Origin: Limnochorda sp. L945t
Lineage (GTDB): Bacteria; Bacillota; Limnochordia; Limnochordales; Geochordaceae
Direction of reading: 5' to 3'
NCBI RefSeq assembly: GCF_035593305.1
Contig: NZ_CP141615.1
Location: 1,612,001-1,676,000, forward strand
DNA: 64,000 nt
Shown here in pieces: positions 51,064 through 60,239 of the stretch. Every line of letters starts with the position of its first letter. The stretch's first letter is position 1. Position numbers and translations under genes: made by a program. The notes below the pieces were generated by a model. It was not told the origin of the DNA. It saw only the letters and a program-made list of their open reading frames with translations, and did no database searches.

Positions 51064-52278
51064 TCACCAGGCGACGCGCAGGCCCTCGAGCGCCCGAAAG
51101 GCCATGTTGCGCACGTACCGGGGCTCCTCTACGAGCGAAAGCTCCGGAAACCGGCGCAGGAGCGCTCCGATGGCGATCTGCCCCTCGAGCCGCGCCAGCC
51201 CGGCCCCGACGCAGTAGTGCTGGCCGTGCCCGAAGGCCAGGTGCTCGTTGGGCCGGCGTCGCACGTCCAGCCGATCCGGGTCCGGGAACTGGGCCGGATC
51301 GCGGTTGGCCGACCCGAACACGGGTCCCGCCACGTCCCCCCTGCGGAAGCGCACTCCGCCGATCTCGATCTCCTCGCGGCAATGCCGGGCCGTCATCTGA
51401 ACGGGTGCATCGAAGCGCAACAGCTCCTCGACCGCGATGGCCATGGCCTCCGGGGAATCCAACGAGCCCCGAAGCTCGCGCATGGCGTCCGGGTTTTTCA
51501 GCAGCGCATACGTTCCGTTGGCGATCAGGTTGACCGTCGTCTCGTGGCCGGCCGTGAGCAGCATGACGGCCGTGCCCACCACCTCCTCGTGGCTGAGGCG
51601 GTTTCCGGACTCCTCGGCCGCCAGGAGCGCGCTGACGAGGTCATCCCGCGGCGAGAGGCGGCGCTCTTCGAGCAGCGCGCGCATGTACTCGGCCATCTCC
51701 AGGGCCGCGTGAGCGGCCTCGGGCGGCGCCCCCTCCCAACTGCCCAGGTAGGTCGCAATCCACCGCGCCCAGGCGCGAAAGCGTTCCGCGTCTTCCACGG
51801 GCGCGCCCAGGAGCCGGGCGATGACCATGACGGGAAGCGGCCCGGCGAAGTCCTGCAAGAGGTCCGATTCCCTACCGCGTTGGGCCATGCGATCGAGCAG
51901 TCCCTCGGCAGTCTCCCGGATGAAACCGCGCAGCTTCTCCACCGTGCGCGGGGTGAAGGCTTTGCTGACGAGGGCCCGAAGGCGGGTGTGGTCCGGCGGG
52001 TCCCGCAGGAGCATCCAGGTGGACAGAAGCTCCCGGATCGGGCGCATCCCGTCTTGAACGGCAATCTCGTGCCCTGCGTTCTTAGCCTCGCGCACGAACG
52101 CAGGGCTTCGCAGGACGGCTACCGCGTCGGCGTAGCGAAAGAGCATGCGGTAGGGCCTATCGAAGCCCGGGATCTCGTAGACAGGGGCGTGCTCCCGCAT
52201 ATAGCGGTAAACCTCGTAGCGGGTCTGCTGCAAGACGGCGTCGCTGGTGGGATCGAACGACACGGTCGGCGCGCTCAC
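51064..52278 (-). CDS. Cytochrome P450
   Basis: A 404-aa soluble bacterial P450 (typical length). The I-helix oxygen-binding motif is MLLTAGHETTVNLIANGTYA, the ExxR is in AVEELLRFDAPVQ, and the heme-ligand loop is LAFGHGQHYCVGAGLARLEG with the axial Cys. GTG 52278 is preceded by AAGGGAGA at ~10 nt. It monooxygenates an unknown substrate and needs a ferredoxin system not encoded nearby. The C-terminal residues (ALEGLRVAW) are complete. Confidence 0.93.
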   Translation of the reverse strand: MSAPTVSFDPTSDAVLQQTRYEVYRYMREHAPVYEIPGFDRPYRMLFRYADAVAVLRSPAFVREAKNAGHEIAVQDGMRPIRELLSTWMLLRDPPDHTRLRALVSKAFTPRTVEKLRGFIRETAEGLLDRMAQRGRESDLLQDFAGPLPVMVIARLLGAPVEDAERFRAWARWIATYLGSWEGAPPEAAHAALEMAEYMRALLEERRLSPRDDLVSALLAAEESGNRLSHEEVVGTAVMLLTAGHETTVNLIANGTYALLKNPDAMRELRGSLDSPEAMAIAVEELLRFDAPVQMTARHCREEIEIGGVRFRRGDVAGPVFGSANRDPAQFPDPDRLDVRRRPNEHLAFGHGQHYCVGAGLARLEGQIAIGALLRRFPELSLVEEPRYVRNMAFRALEGLRVAW

Positions 52279-52390
52279 GGCGGCACATTCTCCCTTCGTG
52301 CCCTGCGGAAGGCTCTGACGGTATATACCGAACGGACGGGGGCAATCCTGCCGGATGGCGTCGCGATTGGGTGGGTCGTCGCGCCTCCGG

Positions 52391-53345
52391 TCACCCGGTA
52401 TCGAGCCCGCCATCGACGACGCCCGCCAGCCGCCTCGGCAGCGGATCCAACCGGTCTGCCACCGACCGAGCCCATGTAAGCCAGCGTCCGACGGGGCTGT
52501 TGGGGCTCGTGTCCATGCCTTGCGCTTGTGCCTGTCGTTCCACCGCGGCCGCATACAGCCTAACGCGCTGGGCGGTTGCCCATGTATCGGCCTCGCGCAC
52601 GAGTTCTTGGTGCCTGGCTTGCTCTTGTTCCCGCTTCAGGCGTTCGAGAGTCCGTTTGCGCTCCTCTTCAGCCCATTCCCGGCGGCGGCGTTCCACCTCC
52701 TCATGGTGAGCTCGCTTGGCTCGAGCAGCCTGCTCAAGCCCCACGATGAACTTGCCAATGCAAGGCTCAAGTCGCTGGCTGGTGCCGTCCACCCACCGCT
52801 GCCGCACTCCGAGACCCAGATACTCAAGATCTCGGATTTCCAGGGCGAGCCGACCTGAGGGAGTGTAATCCCAGTCGGGAATGCGGGCCCACGGATCGTG
52901 CCTCTGGCGAAGCTTCTCTTCCGGTGTGACGGTGTGCGGGGTCCGGGCGACCAGTTCTCTCATACGAATTCCGAGTTTCTGCCCGGCGACCTCCACGAAC
53001 GTACCCCTCTCGGACATGCCACCATTTCGGGCCTCGACCAGCACACGGCCACCCCTCGACTCCACCGCCTTGACCAAGGCGTCCATAATGCGCAATGCCC
53101 GATCCAGTGAACCGCGCGACACCGATAGATCGAGAATCCCCGGACCGACTGGGGCCCACAGGAGGCCGTTGTCGGCAGGCTTGGCACGTTGAAGGGCGGC
53201 CAAGGTTGTGCGGATAAGTTCGTGGGGCGTGGTAAGGGTAGTTGCAGTACTTTGCCAGCATGACGTCGGAGATGCCGAAGCGTCGCGCTACTTTCTGAAG
53301 GGGCTCCGACCAGACGAGTTCGTAAAGCGCCTCACGACTCAGCTA
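52391..53345 (-). pseudogene. Broken paralogue of the HTH plus coiled-coil protein
   Basis: The 3' frame (52391-53203) encodes LIRTTLAALQRAKPADNGLL, RALRIMDALVKAVESRGGRV, WDYTPSGRLALEIRDLEYLG, an Arg/Glu-rich coiled coil and GRWLTWARSVADRLDPLPRR, all aligned with 46372-47571. The N-terminal HTH (SREALYELVWSEPLQKVARR, FGISDVMLAKYC) is in another frame at 53345-53255. About 60 linker residues are deleted, with a frameshift at the joint. Confidence 0.75.
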
Positions 53346-53497
53346 CACGCCGTCCACAGAGCCCACCCCCGCTGAGGACCCCGGGGCCCGGGCAGCGCAG
53401 CCGCTGGCGAACGGGGTCTCCGTACACGATGACGTGAGCAGCGGGAGTGACCTGCCTCGCTGCCGCGCAGGCCCGCTCAAGAAGCAGTGCGTCCACG

Positions 53498-53947
53498 CTA
53501 CTCCCCGCGCGATTGAAGAGCCTGCAGTCGTTGCACGAACGCGCCCAGTTCCTGAACCAGGCGCTCGATGTCGGGGATACCAGATTGGAGGATGTCGTAC
53601 AGCTCTTCAGCGGTGATCTCGTGATAGAAGTGAATCATGCGGTTGCGGTATCCGGCCATCTGGAGCAGGGGTTGCTCGTTGGCCTGGGACACGACGCTGT
53701 AGCGAACCAACCCGCGCGCGATGGACTTGTACTCCTCAGCCATGTCCACGTGTCCCGTCTTGGCCAGGATGTGGCGCCCTACGTCGAAGATCGCTTCCAG
53801 GCTCTTTCGGAGGTAGCTTTCTGCAGCACCTATCGCCAGCGGGTCAGCGAGGAACGTCTCCCGCCTGAACGCCGCCACGGTGCGGAGATGACGCAGGTAC
53901 TCGGTGACCAGTTCCAGCCGCTGAAGAACTCGGGTGCTGTCGATCAT
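53498..53947 (-). CDS. hepT: HEPN RNase toxin HepT (DUF86)
   Basis: A 149-aa helical protein. The catalytic RNase motif R-N-x3-H is present as YRNRMIHFYHEITAEELYDI near residue 103, and AAESYLRKSLEAIFDVGRHI is the typical DUF86 second helix. It starts 4 nt after mntA. HepT cleaves RNA and is silenced by AMPylation of a tyrosine near the motif; the Tyr in HFYHE fits. Intact pair. Confidence 0.88.
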   Translation of the reverse strand: MIDSTRVLQRLELVTEYLRHLRTVAAFRRETFLADPLAIGAAESYLRKSLEAIFDVGRHILAKTGHVDMAEEYKSIARGLVRYSVVSQANEQPLLQMAGYRNRMIHFYHEITAEELYDILQSGIPDIERLVQELGAFVQRLQALQSRGE

Positions 53948-53951
53948 CGCC

Positions 53952-54446
53952 CTACCCCTCCAGGGCTTCCCGAAGGTACGCGAGGAGGAAGGGCCGGAAG
54001 TCGGCCGCCCGGCGCAGGATCATCTCCTCATAGCGTTCCCGCACTCCCGGGCTCGCGGCGTAGAGGCAATGGCCCTTGATCGCCTCGGCCTGGAAGACGG
54101 AGTGGTTCTCCTGGAGAAACACGAGGTCGACCATCAACGGCTCCAGCAGGTCCGAGAGCTCGAGGTTGAGGCGGGCGTACGTGACGGCCCGGTCACGCCC
54201 GGCCGGGGGCAACCCACCAGCAAAGACCACTCCGATGTCCGCGTCGGAACGGGTGGGTCGCGATGGGACTGCGCCCGTCGTTACGAGGGCCGCAACCAAG
54301 TCGGCCTGTGAGCCGAAAGCGTACACGAGGTCAAGCCCGTATCGCTGAGCTATGTCCCCAAGGGCCCTTCGCATGCTCACGGGCAGCACCGTCGTCTTTC
54401 GCAAGGGATCCCGGATGGTCGTCACGCCTCCACAGTCGTCACGCAT
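53952..54446 (-). CDS. mntA: Nucleotidyltransferase antitoxin MntA
   Basis: An MNT-fold protein: LVYAFGSQADLVAALV (GSx motif) with a 10-residue insert and TRSDADIGVVFAGGL (DxD-type catalytic pair), then LEPLMVDLVFLQENHSVFQA. It AMPylates and neutralises HepT in known systems. The start is uncertain: ATG 54446 is open, an internal GTG follows GGAGGC, and ATG 54374 lies just before the conserved core. Upstream of hepT as usual. Confidence 0.85.
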   Translation of the reverse strand: MRDDCGGVTTIRDPLRKTTVLPVSMRRALGDIAQRYGLDLVYAFGSQADLVAALVTTGAVPSRPTRSDADIGVVFAGGLPPAGRDRAVTYARLNLELSDLLEPLMVDLVFLQENHSVFQAEAIKGHCLYAASPGVRERYEEMILRRAADFRPFLLAYLREALEG

Positions 54447-54458
54447 CCCGGGACGCCC

Positions 54459-54671
54459 TCATTGTACGGCTGCCCAGCGGCATCGGACAAGGCGGCCGTT
54501 CTTGGATGGGGGCGCAGGAGCGGACGACGTGGCAGGCGCCTCCGGCGCCGGGGCCGTCGACGAGGACTTCGTCCCGCGCAGGCCGCAACCACTCACCAGA
54601 ACGGCAAAGGCCACCACCAGGGCCAGGACAGCCAGCACTCGTGCACCCCGTGCCCAGGTATGCGTTCGCAT
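54459..54671 (-). CDS. Small putative lipoprotein
   Basis: A 70-aa protein with a clear lipobox: RVLAVLALVVAFAVLVSGCG (Cys 29). The mature part is Ser/Pro/Ala-rich and short (TAPAPEAPATSSAPAPPSK). ATG 54671 has the strong site GGAGGGG at 7 nt. It could be a truncated longer lipoprotein, because the end (NGRLVRCRWAAVQ) looks unstructured. It follows the DUF5666-like gene on the same strand. Confidence 0.6.
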   Translation of the reverse strand: MRTHTWARGARVLAVLALVVAFAVLVSGCGLRGTKSSSTAPAPEAPATSSAPAPPSKNGRLVRCRWAAVQ

Positions 54672-54734
54672 CTCGTTTCCCCTCCTTGCATGCCGTGGAG
54701 AGGGCCTTCAGGCACCCCTCTCCACGGCATTGGC

Positions 54735-55127
54735 TCACTTCGTGCTGACGATGGTGACCGTCCGTGCCACCAGCTGGGCCGGTGTGCCCTTCGCCGTGAG
54801 GACCCTGCCCACGACGCGGACCGTCTCCCCGACCGCGAGCTTGCTCGGGCTGACCGCCTTCTTCCCCATCCGTACGCTCGTGGTCTTGGTGAGCTTCACT
54901 TCGGCCTTTCCGTCGCGAACGAGCCTTGTGATGCCAGGCGAGGACTTCTCCACGGCGATGGTGAGCAGACCCGGCGTCGCGGCCGTCACCTTCCCGGTCA
55001 GCGAAAACGTGCTGGCCGACGCGGCCGGTTTCGTCGCACTCGGCCGGGTCGCGGCAGCAAAGCCGACGGCCGACACCGCGAGGGCCACCACCGCTGCGAG
55101 GGCCAGCAGACGGATGACTCGGCGCAT
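54735..55127 (-). CDS. Secreted DUF5666-like OB-fold protein
   Basis: A 130-aa protein with a signal peptide (RRVIRLLALAAVVALAVSAV, cleavage near FAAA). The mature part FSLTGKVTAATPGLLTIAVE, KAEVKLTKTTSVRMGKKAV, KLAVGETVRVVGRVLTAKGT has the strand pattern of DUF5666 domains. ATG 55127 is chosen (G-rich site). It lies downstream of a collapsed ECF sigma gene, a linkage often seen for such proteins, so regulation may originally have been envelope-stress related (inference). Confidence 0.7.
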   Translation of the reverse strand: MRRVIRLLALAAVVALAVSAVGFAAATRPSATKPAASASTFSLTGKVTAATPGLLTIAVEKSSPGITRLVRDGKAEVKLTKTTSVRMGKKAVSPSKLAVGETVRVVGRVLTAKGTPAQLVARTVTIVSTK

Positions 55128-55230
55128 GTGCCTGTCCCCCCCCTTTCCGTAAAGAGAAGACGGACTTGGGGGGTGAAAAGTTCCCGCCCGCGCGCCCGCG
55201 TCAAAGCAGGGGTCCACGAGAGCGGGGATC

Positions 55231-55428
55231 CTACGGCTGGCCGAGGTGCCGGCGCAGCCGGGCATGGGCCCGGTGCAGCCGGGAACGGACGGTCCCAACG
55301 GGAGCGCTGAGAGCCGCCAGCGCTACCTCCTGGACGAGTTCGCCTGCCTCGTCGGGGCTCCGGGCAAGCCGGAGCGCGACCCGGCGGAGCCGTTCGTACT
55401 GCTGCTCGATGAGGATTGCCACGCGCAC
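55231..55428 (-). pseudogene. ECF-type sigma factor, internally deleted
   Basis: EQQYERLRRVALRLARSPDE AGELVQE is sigma region 2.1-2.2, and it is joined directly to PVGTVRSRLHRAHARLRRHL, the end of region 4.2. About 90 residues, including the -10 recognition part, are missing. The frame is open upstream to 56310 but has no further sigma similarity. It sits before the DUF5666-like gene and divergent from murJ. Confidence 0.7.
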
Positions 55429-55624
55429 TCGCCCGTCCGACACCAGACCGGCCACCAGCACGGTCAGCGAGCTCCGGCCGGACGAGGAGGAAACCAGCCA
55501 GAAGCCCCTCAGGCTCCAGCGCATCATCCGGGATAGGGCGGGTAGCATCATCATGGGAGCCGAGCTCCCATGGATGGCAAGGGCCGCGGTCGCATGCACG
55601 ACCAGTATCTCCGGCGGCACGTAC

Positions 55625-57475
55625 ATGCCTGTTGCCCCCCTCGAGCCGAGGACGGCCCCGGTCTCGGGGCTGATCATACTCCAGTCGGCCGGCCGGAAGG
55701 GGGCCGGCCGCGAGCGGCGAAAGGAGCTGCGCCATGGAGGCGTTTGGCCCGAGCAGGGCGCCGGCCCAGGAAAAGCATGGGGCCTCTGGAATGGCGGGGC
55801 ACCGCATCTGAGTAAGCTCGATTCGGCCGCCGACAGGTTCGATCCGGCCGCCACGAGCAGGGGCCGCGTCCTGCGCGACACGACCCTCACCGTGGCCCTG
55901 ATCCTGACCAGCCGGCTGCTGGGCTTCGTACGAGAGCGGGCAGTGGCCGAGGTATTCGGGCGAAACGCCCAGACGGACGCCTTCAAGGCTGCGTTCAACA
56001 TCCCCGATCTCATGTACTTCCTGCTGGTCGGCGGCGCCATCACGGCTGCGTTCATCCCGGTCTTCACGGGATACCTGGCTCGCGGGCAGGAGGACGAGGG
56101 GTGGCGGGTGGCCAGCACGTTCATCAACGGCACGGTGGCGCTGCTGGTGACGGCTACCATCGCCGGCATCGTGTGGGCACCGGCCCTCGCTCCGCTGGTG
56201 GCCCACGGGTTCGAGGGCGCACAGCGGGCCCTGCTGGTCGACCTGATGCGGTGGATCTTCCCGGCGGTCTTCTTCACGGCCCTCGCCGGTCTCGGCATGG
56301 GCGTGCTCAACAGCTACCGGTGTTTTGCCGTACCGCTCCTCGGACCCGTGTTGTACAACGTCGGCATCATCTTGGGGGCGTATGGCCTTGGCCCGTGGAT
56401 CGGCATCCACGGCATGGCCGTCGGGACCGTCGCGGGCGCGACGACCAACGCGGCCGTGCAGTGGGCGCTGGTGCTGGGACGCTACCGGCGCTGGAGGCCG
56501 GTGCTGGAGTGGCGGCACCCCGGGGTGCGAAGGCTCTACGGCCTGATGTTGCCGGCCCTCTTCGGGCTTTCCATCACCCAGCTCTCGCTCATCATCAGCA
56601 CCAACCTGGCGTCGTCGCTTCCGGCGGGATCCATCACCGCGCTCACGCTGGCCAATGCCGTGATGCAATTCCCGCTGGGGGTTTTCGCCATGGGACTGTC
56701 GATGGTGGCGTTTCCCACGATGGCCGCACGGGCGGCGCGGGGAGAGGGGCCGGATTTCCTGCGGACGGTTCACTCGACGATGCAGGCGACGTTGTACCTG
56801 ACCGTCCCATCCGCCGTGGGCCTTGCCGTGCTGGCCGACCCGATCGTCCGCCTGCTCTTCCAGGCAGGGCAGTTCACGACCCACGACAGCCGCGCCACAG
56901 CTGTGGCCCTGGTCTTCTACTCGGGCGGGCTCGTCTCGCAGAGCGCCATCCAGATCCTGACGCGGGCCTTTTACTCGCTGCAGGACACCCGGACACCGGT
57001 CATCGTGTCAGCCGGAGCGCTCGTCGTCAACACGGTGCTGAGTCTTGCCTTCCTGCGCTTCACCGCGATGGCCCACGCCGGGCTGGCGCTCTCCTTCACG
57101 CTGACCAGCCTGGGCAACTGGGGCATCTACTTGGTCCTGCTCGGGCGGCGCACCGGCGGCATGGCGTGGTCGCAGCTGGGAGGCTTCCTCGCACGGGTCG
57201 TGGGCACCTGTATTCCCATGGCGTGGGCGGTCGCGGAGGCAGCCGGCTGGGCGGCGGGGCGGGCCGGGTTGGAGAGCCTGCGAGGGCGGGCCATCGTGGT
57301 GGCCACGGGCATCGTGACAGGCGTAGGGGTATACGCGCTGGCCGGATGGGCGTTAGGGCTGGGCGAGGCGCGGCAGGCAACCGAAGTGCTGCGGCGAGGG
57401 TTGGCACGGGCCCGCCAGGCGACGCAGGCGTGGGCACGGCGGCTGGGGAAGCTTCGCGAACAGGCAGCGCGATGA
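55625..57475 (+). CDS. murJ: Lipid II flippase MurJ
   Basis: A membrane protein of the MOP/MVF family that flips lipid II for peptidoglycan. TSRLLGFVRERAVAEVFGRN, AQTDAFKAAFNIPDLMYFLL and VGGAITAAFIPVFT form the signature first helices; 13-14 hydrophobic segments follow. The conserved core starts at about 55850. In this frame the only usable start is ATG 55625 (616 aa, long). A much better start, ATG 55735 with AAGGAG at 7 nt, is in a different frame and reads EAFGPSRAPAQEKHG before a TGA at 55810, so a one-base indel (in DNA or data) near 55740-55810 is possible. Confidence 0.88.
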   Translation: MPVAPLEPRTAPVSGLIILQSAGRKGAGRERRKELRHGGVWPEQGAGPGKAWGLWNGGAPHLSKLDSAADRFDPAATSRGRVLRDTTLTVALILTSRLLGFVRERAVAEVFGRNAQTDAFKAAFNIPDLMYFLLVGGAITAAFIPVFTGYLARGQEDEGWRVASTFINGTVALLVTATIAGIVWAPALAPLVAHGFEGAQRALLVDLMRWIFPAVFFTALAGLGMGVLNSYRCFAVPLLGPVLYNVGIILGAYGLGPWIGIHGMAVGTVAGATTNAAVQWALVLGRYRRWRPVLEWRHPGVRRLYGLMLPALFGLSITQLSLIISTNLASSLPAGSITALTLANAVMQFPLGVFAMGLSMVAFPTMAARAARGEGPDFLRTVHSTMQATLYLTVPSAVGLAVLADPIVRLLFQAGQFTTHDSRATAVALVFYSGGLVSQSAIQILTRAFYSLQDTRTPVIVSAGALVVNTVLSLAFLRFTAMAHAGLALSFTLTSLGNWGIYLVLLGRRTGGMAWSQLGGFLARVVGTCIPMAWAVAEAAGWAAGRAGLESLRGRAIVVATGIVTGVGVYALAGWALGLGEARQATEVLRRGLARARQATQAWARRLGKLREQAAR

Positions 57476-57648
57476 GGACCCAGCCACCGGCCAGCCGCGC
57501 CCAGTCCTTCGATGAGCGTCCGCGCCTTCGCCCCCAGCCCGGCTTCCTTCGCGTCGGGCACCGCGCGACCAACCGCCAAGCCGGAAGCCGGAGTCGGGTC
57601 AGGCGCCGGAGGCACTCGGTTGACGGGCCCAGGCAAGTCCGACAACGC

Positions 57649-58863
57649 TTACGGCTCCCTCTGTCGAAGTTCCCGCAGGTGGGCTCGGGCTATCTCCTGT
57701 TCGTCGGGCGTCAGCCCCCCTGAAGCGAGCAAACCCAGCCACACAGCCCGGGCCTCCTCCTCGCGGCCCTGCTGTGCGAGCCAGTGGGCCCACCGGTGGT
57801 TGACTTCGAAGTCGTGCGGCGCCTCCGCCGCCACCCTCCGGAAAATCGCTTCCGCCTCTTTGGCCTGGCCCGCCAGCGCCCGTAGTTCGGCTTCATCGAG
57901 CTCCCATGCCCACCGGTCGTCCGGGAGGCCGTCGCCCTGTAGCATCGCCCTCCGCCGGGCGGCCTCGGCCCCCTCGGTAGCAAACGCGGGGTGTTCGAAG
58001 CAAAAGGTGACGATCTCCTCCAGGACCTTCTCGATGAAGCCGTTGCGCCTGGCGTCGTCTTTGACCCCTTCGGCCACCTGCAGCATCCGGCGGTACGCGT
58101 GCAGTGCCCCCTGCGGGTCGCCCAGGTCGCCAGCCAGAGCCGCCGCCACAGCGCTCATATTGTGCAGGAGCAGTGGCACGTCGCCCTGTTCGGCCGTCGG
58201 AAGATAAGCTGCCGTGACGTAAGGCGAGCCGCCTTCCAGGACGAGCAGGCCACTCTCAGGGCGCAGCGCCGGCACGGAGAAACGCCCGCAACACTTCTTG
58301 AACTTCAGGCCGCTTCCGCATGGGCAGGGGTCGTTGCGCCCGGGCAGGCGCACGCGAGGGCGCCGGGTATCCTCCCCGAAGGAGTTTGCCCGCCACCTCG
58401 CCTGCCCCGCCTGCCGTGCCAGACCGCCCAGCAGGCGCAACCGGGTGGTATACGCGACACGGTCGAATGGCTTCCGGTGATGAAACACCTCCCACATGTG
58501 CTCCGTGAACAGCCCGGCGATGATGTGCACGGCACGAGCCCGCGAAAACCCCGCTTCCTGCAACGCCTGCAGTGCCGTCCTGGCTTCCGGCGGGTCCGGC
58601 ACCGCCACCTGGTTCGCGACGACGGCGTCGAGCATGATGTGGAACACGGGGTTCACGCCGCCGATGAGGACTTCGCCGGAGTCGGGCCGCACGAACTCGA
58701 GCCGATCCCACAGCGGGTGAAGCTCCTCGTGGGCTTCCATCGCGCGCAAGATACGGCGGTCATCGGAGTCCAGGGCCTCGACGCCACCCGACGAACGCAT
58801 CTCCCAGAGGAAGGCCATGTGCTCCCGGTTGATCTCCCGAAGACCCGCCCACACGTCCTGCAT
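57649..58863 (-). CDS. SEC-C/DUF1841 domain protein with C-terminal TPR-like helices
   Basis: A 404-aa cytoplasmic protein. The N-terminus (REINREHMAFLWEMRSSGGV, EVLIGGVNPVFHIMLDAVVA NQVA) is DUF1841-like. A SEC-C zinc motif follows at about residues 174-193: GRNDPCPCGSGLKFKKCCG. The last ~200 residues are TPR-like (LHAYRRMLQVAEGVKDDARR, QAKEAEAIFRRVAAEAPHDF). SEC-C motifs bind zinc and occur in SecA and stress-related proteins. Function unknown. Convergent with murJ. Confidence 0.85.
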   Translation of the reverse strand: MQDVWAGLREINREHMAFLWEMRSSGGVEALDSDDRRILRAMEAHEELHPLWDRLEFVRPDSGEVLIGGVNPVFHIMLDAVVANQVAVPDPPEARTALQALQEAGFSRARAVHIIAGLFTEHMWEVFHHRKPFDRVAYTTRLRLLGGLARQAGQARWRANSFGEDTRRPRVRLPGRNDPCPCGSGLKFKKCCGRFSVPALRPESGLLVLEGGSPYVTAAYLPTAEQGDVPLLLHNMSAVAAALAGDLGDPQGALHAYRRMLQVAEGVKDDARRNGFIEKVLEEIVTFCFEHPAFATEGAEAARRRAMLQGDGLPDDRWAWELDEAELRALAGQAKEAEAIFRRVAAEAPHDFEVNHRWAHWLAQQGREEEARAVWLGLLASGGLTPDEQEIARAHLRELRQREP

Positions 58864-58988
58864 CGGCGTGCACCCTTTCCCTCTCGGCGGGCGCTCCCTT
58901 CATCGGCGCGTGGAGGGCAGGTTCGATGTGGCGGGCGCTCGTCCTGCCTTGTCACGGGAGGGGGGCATTGGGTGGGCCCAACTTTGAG

Positions 58989-59010
58989 GGGGGCCACGCC
59001 CGTGGCCCCC
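58989..59010 (-). terminator. Strong hairpin downstream of the cytochrome gene
   Basis: GGGGGCCACG-CC-CGTGGCCCCC is a perfect 10-bp stem. It lies between the end of the cytochrome gene (59073) and the start of the SEC-C gene (58863), both leftward. No U-tract follows, so it could be a weak or factor-assisted terminator or an mRNA-stabilising structure. Confidence 0.5.
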
Positions 59011-59072
59011 TCCGCGACGGATCCGCTTCGTCGAGAGTTTCGTAAGGGTGCGAGGCCCGGGACTCCTCTCCG

Positions 59073-60239
59073 TTAGGGCCGTTGGGCGAGGGCGCTTTCG
59101 GTGGCGAGGAGCACCGCCCGGGTGTAGGCCGGGTTGTGAACGCCGTAGGAGCCGTCCCACAGGATCATCAGGTAGTTCCACGCGCCGCGCACCAGCGGAT
59201 CCGAGGTGGGCACGACCGGCTTGCCGTCGCTGCCCTTGAGCCCGGCCAGCTGGCTGTAGACGACCTGCCCGTCGCGGAGCGTCATCTTGAGGCCCTGCTG
59301 CCCGTGGATGGCCGTCAGCTCCACGCCGGCGATGGACGTGCCGTCCAGCGGGGCGCCTGCGGACGTCTTGTCGGTATCCGGGTCCCACAGATCGGCGGTC
59401 TTCACCTTCGAGGCATACAACGCCATGAACCGCTCGTTGTAAGCCTTCGCCGTCCGGGCGAGCAACTCCCGGGTCGGCCCCTCCACCCGCGCCGCCGTGT
59501 ATTCGGGCCCGTGGCAGTCGACGCAAACCTTCCGGGAGGCCTCGAACTTGTGCCCGTCCTCGCCCAGCTCGAAGTGGCAGGTCACACACGCATCGCCCGT
59601 GAACGCCGCATGAGGCGAGATGAAGCTGGCCGCATCCACGTTGACGAAGTAGGCGTTTTGGCCCATGATGACGTCCGCCTGGGCGGAGTGGTGGGGCGCG
59701 GTGAAGCGGCCGGGGTCGGTGGCATTCCACGCGACCTTGCCGTTACGGGTGTTGTGGCAGGTCATGCAAAGCGCCCCACTGCCGACCCCGTGGGCAGCGA
59801 ACCCCGACGGGAGCATGGGCGTGCTTCCGGCGATGCGCAGTTCGTACGTCTCCGTGTGACAGGCATCGCAATCGATGGGTTTGACCTGGGCCGTGGTCAG
59901 GCCCAGCGACTGCATGTACTCGACGCTGGCGGGCTTGCCGTCGGGCCCCAGGAGGTTGCCCGGCTGGCCGGCCTGGAGCTGCGCCACCCACGCCTGGAAC
60001 CCTTGAGAAGCGTGGCACCGGGCGCAGCTCGCTGCCCCCGCCTGGCGCATCTCCACGGTAGCCTCTTCTTTGGCCAACTCCTCGTTGGCATGGCCCGATA
60101 CGGCCCACTGCGTCTCGATGTCGGAGCTGCCGCCTCCCGACCCGGCCAGCACCCCAGACCCGAGCAGCCCGGCAAAGGCCAGCACGAGCGCGCCGGCCAC
60201 GGCGAGCCCCCACACCATCCCCCTCACGTGTCGCGTCAC
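59073..60239 (-). CDS. Pentaheme c-type cytochrome
   Basis: A 388-aa exported protein. GTG 60239 has AAGGAGG at 8 nt. An N-terminal membrane/signal segment (GMVWGLAVAGALVLAFAGLL) is followed by five CxxCH heme motifs: CARCH, CDACH, CMTCH, CVTCH and CVDCH. Additional His residues (HHSAQADV, HGVGSG) may serve as distal ligands. The arrangement is reminiscent of the cytochrome c552/multiheme respiratory family (nitrite or other anaerobic electron transfer); the CxxCK of NrfA is not seen. No partner genes are adjacent. Confidence 0.85.
   Translation of the reverse strand: MTRHVRGMVWGLAVAGALVLAFAGLLGSGVLAGSGGGSSDIETQWAVSGHANEELAKEEATVEMRQAGAASCARCHASQGFQAWVAQLQAGQPGNLLGPDGKPASVEYMQSLGLTTAQVKPIDCDACHTETYELRIAGSTPMLPSGFAAHGVGSGALCMTCHNTRNGKVAWNATDPGRFTAPHHSAQADVIMGQNAYFVNVDAASFISPHAAFTGDACVTCHFELGEDGHKFEASRKVCVDCHGPEYTAARVEGPTRELLARTAKAYNERFMALYASKVKTADLWDPDTDKTSAGAPLDGTSIAGVELTAIHGQQGLKMTLRDGQVVYSQLAGLKGSDGKPVVPTSDPLVRGAWNYLMILWDGSYGVHNPAYTRAVLLATESALAQRP

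Noticed and set aside
50680-52479. A 599-codon plus-strand frame opposite the P450 gene
   Set aside because: It is antisense to an unmistakable cytochrome P450 with all heme motifs; no plausible protein features.
56101-57723. Long plus-strand frame inside murJ
   Set aside because: Arg/Gly/Pro-rich translation without motifs; it is the +1 shadow of murJ in GC-rich DNA.
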